Shown: piece by piece, positions 60,668 through 64,000 of the stretch
How positions within the stretch are numbered: position 1 is the first letter of the stretch
How the letters are laid out: each line of letters starts with the position of its first letter
Origin: JBGAKG01 sp044224495
GTDB lineage: Bacteria > Myxococcota_A > Polyangia > Polyangiales > Polyangiaceae
DNA: 64,000 nucleotides
Direction: 5' to 3'
Assembly (NCBI GenBank): GCA_044224495.1
Contig: JBGAKG010000013.1
Coordinates: 1-64,000, forward strand
Made by a program: the position numbers and the translations under genes
The notes under the pieces: model-generated
Database searches by the model: none
Told to the model about the DNA's origin: nothing
Seen by the model: only the letters and a program-made list of their open reading frames with translations

Positions 60668-63039
60668 GGGGTATCTCGCTCGGCCTGGTCGCCGGGCTGG
60701 TCGTCACCGGGTGCCGCGGCGAAGGGGCGACGCCGAAGGTGGCCGACGTCACGACCTCGGCGGCCGACGCCGGCACGCCGGTCGACGCGAGCGCGTCGAT
60801 GGAAGGGCGGATCCCGCTCCGGCCCGTGCTGCTCGACCCTCAGATGGCGGGCGCCGCCGAGCTCGAGCAGCAGAAGCGTTACGCCGATGCGGCGAAGGCG
60901 GTGGGGGCGGCGCGCGCCAACCTCGCTCCCGGCGCGCTGGAGCCGTGTGCGGTCGACTACGTCGTCGGGCGCCTCGCCGCGCTCGGCGGTGACGACGCGC
61001 TCGCCGGGCAGGCCTTCGATGCGGCCCTGGGCCCGACGGACGCAGGGAGCACCTGCGCGCTCCACGACTATGCGGCACTTCACGTCGCGGAGACCTTCGA
61101 GCGGCGCGGCGACCCGGCGACCGCGCTCCAACGCCTCGCGGGCGTGGACGCGGGGATTGCCCTTGCAGACGACGCGAACCTCCTCCGCGCCGAAGCGCTC
61201 GGTGCGACGGGGAAGACGGCAGATGCGATCGCCCTCTGGCGTGCGTTCCTCGCGAAGAAGGTGAAGGGGCCGCGATGGATCGACACGTCGACGCGCCTCG
61301 CGAAGGCGCTCCTCGCGCCGATCACGAAGCTCGACGCGACGAACAAGGCCGACGTGAAGGAAGCGTTCGACCTCGCGACGCGCGTCGTCGTGGAGGCGCC
61401 CTCGGTCGAGGAGACGACGGGCGCGGTCGCGTTGCGGCGCCAAGCGCGGGCGCTCGACCCGTCGTTGCCCGAGTCGCTCGGGGACGACGAACGCGCGCGC
61501 CGCGCGCAAGCTTGGCTCGACGCGAGCCACCCCGACAAGGCGAAGGCCGAGGCCGACGCGATCCTCGCGCCGCTGAAGGGCGCCTCGGACCTCGCCTGCA
61601 CGGTGGCCACCACGCGGGCGCAGGCGAGCACGAAGCTCAAGGGCGTGAGCACCGCGGATGCTTGGGACGACGCGGTCGTGCGGTGCGAGGGGCGTGCGGA
61701 CCCGCACGCGGCCGCGCTCTACGCCGCAGCGAAGGCGCTCGCGGCGAAGAAGCCCGACGAAGCGATCGATCGCTGGGGGCGGGTCGAGAAGGAGCATCCG
61801 AAGCACCGCCTCGCGGACGACGCGCGTCATCAAGCCGCGCTGCTCTTCGTCGGGAAGGGCGACGAAGCGAAGGCCGAGGCGATGTGGACGTCGCTCCCGA
61901 ACGACTACCCCGAGGGCGACATGCGCGGCGAAGCGTCGTTCCGCGCCGCGCTGCTCCACCTGAAGCGCGGCGATTGGGCGGGGGCGAAGCCCCTCCTCGA
62001 CGCGGGCGCGGCGATCGATGGCGATGGGCACCACTGGGCGACGGCCGGGCGCGCGGCGTACTTCCGCGCGCGCGCGTCCGAGGAGCTCGGCGACGCGGCC
62101 GACGCGAAGCGGCGCTACGCGGACGTCGTCGCGCGCTTCCCGCTCGCGTTCTACATGGCGCTCGCGTACGCGCGGCTCGAGGCACTGGAGCCCGGCGCCG
62201 CCGCGGCCGCGCTGAAGAAGGCCGAGGACGATCAAGGCGCGGCGCTCGGCGCGGGGCCCGCCCCGGCGCCGGCGCCCGACTCGCCGGCGCTCCGGCGCGG
62301 CGTCGCGTTGCTCGAGGTCGGCGAGCTCGATGCGGCGAAGAAGGAGCTCGGCGCGGCCGGTCTGCTCGGCGATTCGGCGCCGGCCGATCTGGTGTGGCTG
62401 GGCGCCGACCTGCTCGATCGCGCCGGGGCGCCCGAGAGCGGGGCCGGGCTCACGCGGCAGCGCATCACCGATCACCTCGCGCACTACCCCGTCGGCTCCG
62501 CGCGGGTGCGTTGGGAGACCGCGTTCCCGCGCGCGTTCGCGGGGCTCGTGACGACCGAGGCGCAAGCGCGCTCCGTCACGCCGGCGCTCCTCTGGGCGAT
62601 CATGCGCGAGGAGTCGGGCTTCTTCCCCGAGATCCGCAGCCCGTCCAACGCGATCGGGCTGATGCAGCTCCTCCCGTCCACCGCGCGCGAGGTCGCGAAG
62701 GGAACCACGCTCGCGTTCGACGAGGCCGCGCTGCGAACGCCGGCCCCGAACATCGGCCTCGGGACGAAGCTGCTCGCCGCGCTCCGCCAGTCGTTCGCCC
62801 AGAACCCCGCCCTCGCGATCCCGTCCTACAACGCGGGGCCGGGCGCCGTGCGTGGCTGGCTCGCCGCGCGCGGCACCGAGCGGTTCGACGTGTTCGTGGA
62901 GCAGATCCCGTACGAGGAGACGCGCGGCTACATCAAGCGCGTGCTCGCGAGCGAGCTCGCGTACGCCTACCTCTACGATCGGAGCGCTCTGCCCGAGCTG
63001 CTACATCTCCCGCAGCGCGCCGACGGGCAGACCCCTTGA
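60652..63039 (+). CDS. Soluble lytic murein transglycosylase (Slt70-type), lipoprotein
   Basis: The 795-residue lipoprotein (lipobox VTGC, Cys21) has an Asp/Ala-rich start, about 560 residues of alpha-helical TPR-like superhelix, and a C-terminal Slt domain (about 630-770). The catalytic Glu is Glu654 in IMREESGFFPEIRS, followed by SNAIGLMQLLPSTA, the conserved PSYNAGPGAV and a closing YIKRVLASELAY. It cleaves peptidoglycan between MurNAc and GlcNAc, forming 1,6-anhydro ends. It overlaps the FliJ-like gene by 16 nt and the next gene by 4 nt (TTGA). Confidence 0.92.
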   Translation: MAKALRGISLGLVAGLVVTGCRGEGATPKVADVTTSAADAGTPVDASASMEGRIPLRPVLLDPQMAGAAELEQQKRYADAAKAVGAARANLAPGALEPCAVDYVVGRLAALGGDDALAGQAFDAALGPTDAGSTCALHDYAALHVAETFERRGDPATALQRLAGVDAGIALADDANLLRAEALGATGKTADAIALWRAFLAKKVKGPRWIDTSTRLAKALLAPITKLDATNKADVKEAFDLATRVVVEAPSVEETTGAVALRRQARALDPSLPESLGDDERARRAQAWLDASHPDKAKAEADAILAPLKGASDLACTVATTRAQASTKLKGVSTADAWDDAVVRCEGRADPHAAALYAAAKALAAKKPDEAIDRWGRVEKEHPKHRLADDARHQAALLFVGKGDEAKAEAMWTSLPNDYPEGDMRGEASFRAALLHLKRGDWAGAKPLLDAGAAIDGDGHHWATAGRAAYFRARASEELGDAADAKRRYADVVARFPLAFYMALAYARLEALEPGAAAAALKKAEDDQGAALGAGPAPAPAPDSPALRRGVALLEVGELDAAKKELGAAGLLGDSAPADLVWLGADLLDRAGAPESGAGLTRQRITDHLAHYPVGSARVRWETAFPRAFAGLVTTEAQARSVTPALLWAIMREESGFFPEIRSPSNAIGLMQLLPSTAREVAKGTTLAFDEAALRTPAPNIGLGTKLLAALRQSFAQNPALAIPSYNAGPGAVRGWLAARGTERFDVFVEQIPYEETRGYIKRVLASELAYAYLYDRSALPELLHLPQRADGQTP

Positions 63040-64000
63040 GCACGCTGATCGTCGTCCCGTTCGAACGCCACGTCGAGCGCGCGATGCAGAGGGGCGAGCG
63101 GGCGATGGCGTTCCCGCGCGTGGTCGATGCCTTCGCGCGCGAGCTGCTCCCCGGCGTTCGGTTCGGCGGGCCCGAGCACACGCGGCTCGCTCTCGCGGAG
63201 GCAGCGCGCGATCTGTCCCACCCGCCGCTCCGGCGTGCGCGCGAGCTCGGTGCGCTGTCGTGGGAGCGCATGCTCGACACGCTCGACGACGCGCTGCTCG
63301 AGCTGCGCCGTGCCGACGTGGACGCGGCGTACCTTCGCGGCGTGGGCGCGCGGAGCGGCGCGTCCGTCCGTGCGCTGCTCCTGGCGGACGTGCTCGACGC
63401 GGTCGATGCGCGGCTCGCCGCCGCGGACCTCGTCGACGGGCGGGCGCGCGAAGCGCGAATCGCGAGCGCGCTGGAGGGCGCGCGCGACGGCGCCGCGCTC
63501 GTCCGGGCGGTCCTGGAGGCGGACGCGGTCGAGGTCCGCTCGTTCCTCGCGTTCGACGCGCGGACCGCCCGGCTCCTGCGCGAGTTCGCGCGGGTGCTCG
63601 GCGGTGCGCCCGCGTTCCGGCTCGAGCTCCCGTCGTTCGCGGCTCCGCTCGACGCGCTCCGCGAGCGGGATCCGCTCGAGATCCTCATCGATCGGGCCGG
63701 GGCGCTGCTCGGCGAGCCCCCGGATACTTTCACCGTCGCGCGGCGGCTCGGAGACTTCACGGGGGATGCGCCTCCGGTCGAGCCCGAGCGCGTCAGCATC
63801 GCGACCTGCGAGAGCGCCGAGGGACAAGCCCGCGCGGCGCTTCTCTCGGTCATGCGCGCGCTCGCGCGCGGCGTTCCGGTCGAGCAGATCGGGATCGTCT
63901 CGCCCGGGGGCGACGAAGAGACCCTCGTCCCGCTGCGGCGGCTCGCCGAGGAAGCCGGTGTCCCGCTGTACGACGCGCGGGGACCGGCGCCCGCGCGCGC
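63036..64000 (+). CDS. AddB-like helicase-nuclease family protein (partial, 3' end outside window)
   Basis: A TTG start overlaps the stop of the transglycosylase gene (TTGA). About 321 residues are visible before the window ends in-frame without a stop. The N-terminal half is helical; later parts (ESAEGQARAALLSVMRALARGVPVEQIGIV followed by LRRLAEEAGVPLYDARG) match the helicase-like N-terminal region of PD-(D/E)XK/AddB-type nucleases, which process double-strand ends for recombination. The nuclease domain would be further downstream. No addA is seen in this window. Confidence 0.65.
   Translation, partial: MSTLIVVPFERHVERAMQRGERAMAFPRVVDAFARELLPGVRFGGPEHTRLALAEAARDLSHPPLRRARELGALSWERMLDTLDDALLELRRADVDAAYLRGVGARSGASVRALLLADVLDAVDARLAAADLVDGRAREARIASALEGARDGAALVRAVLEADAVEVRSFLAFDARTARLLREFARVLGGAPAFRLELPSFAAPLDALRERDPLEILIDRAGALLGEPPDTFTVARRLGDFTGDAPPVEPERVSIATCESAEGQARAALLSVMRALARGVPVEQIGIVSPGGDEETLVPLRRLAEEAGVPLYDARGPAPAR

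Overview
The window is about 70% GC, gene-dense, and rich in short lipoproteins with Asp/Gly- or Pro/Ala-rich linkers behind the lipobox, Pkn2-type Ser/Thr kinases with HRDLKPxN loops, PEGA/TPR proteins, a FHA-NtrC regulator, beta-propeller lipoproteins and sterol-synthesis enzymes. This points to a myxobacterium (Myxococcota, Polyangia/Sorangiineae-like). That is inferred from gene content; no rRNA gene is present.

Layout. 1-6.2 kb: a TRAP transporter locus (TatT-like lipoprotein, a small lipoprotein, DctP, DctQ, DctM). 6.2-7.7 kb: an AAA/DUF4143 ATPase and a gene-poor stretch. 7.7-11.5 kb: a minus-strand sterol operon (squalene monooxygenase, oxidosqualene cyclase with cycloartenol-type residues, a small two-helix membrane protein). 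11.7-16.2 kb: lipoproteins, intergenic repeats, a MATE exporter and a Pal-like lipoprotein. 16.3-22 kb: a double-kinase-domain protein, a zinc-ribbon protein, a Rieske oxygenase and a DUF1284 protein. 22.1-22.3 kb: tRNA-Gln(UUG) sequence whose 3' half lies directly upstream of its 5' half, flanked by complementary arms; it looks like a circularly permuted tRNA gene. 22.3-30.2 kb: a rhodanese lipoprotein, two tandem FGE-fold lipoproteins, NAD-malic enzyme and an AraC-type regulator. 30.3-34 kb: a kinase, a PEGA protein and a FHA-sigma54 activator. 34-39.7 kb: a beta-propeller lipoprotein, a glycine-rich lipoprotein and a protein made of four exact 91-residue repeats. 39.8-41.7 kb: a probable metal-handling operon. 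41.7-49.9 kb: lipoproteins, a PLC/acid-phosphatase-type phosphoesterase, a Nudix hydrolase, and a SurA-like/POTRA pair. 50-56.4 kb: acyl-CoA synthetase, a 3-beta-HSD-like dehydrogenase and carB. 56.4-64 kb: a secretin-N0-like lipoprotein, a lactonase-type propeller, membrane and coiled-coil proteins, a Slt-type transglycosylase, and the start of an AddB-like nuclease cut by the window end.

Genes often overlap by 4 nt (GTGA/ATGA/TTGA), so translational coupling is the main operon signal. The two most notable things are the permuted tRNA-Gln arrangement and the sterol operon. Reference searches could not be run, so product names rest on motifs and family knowledge.
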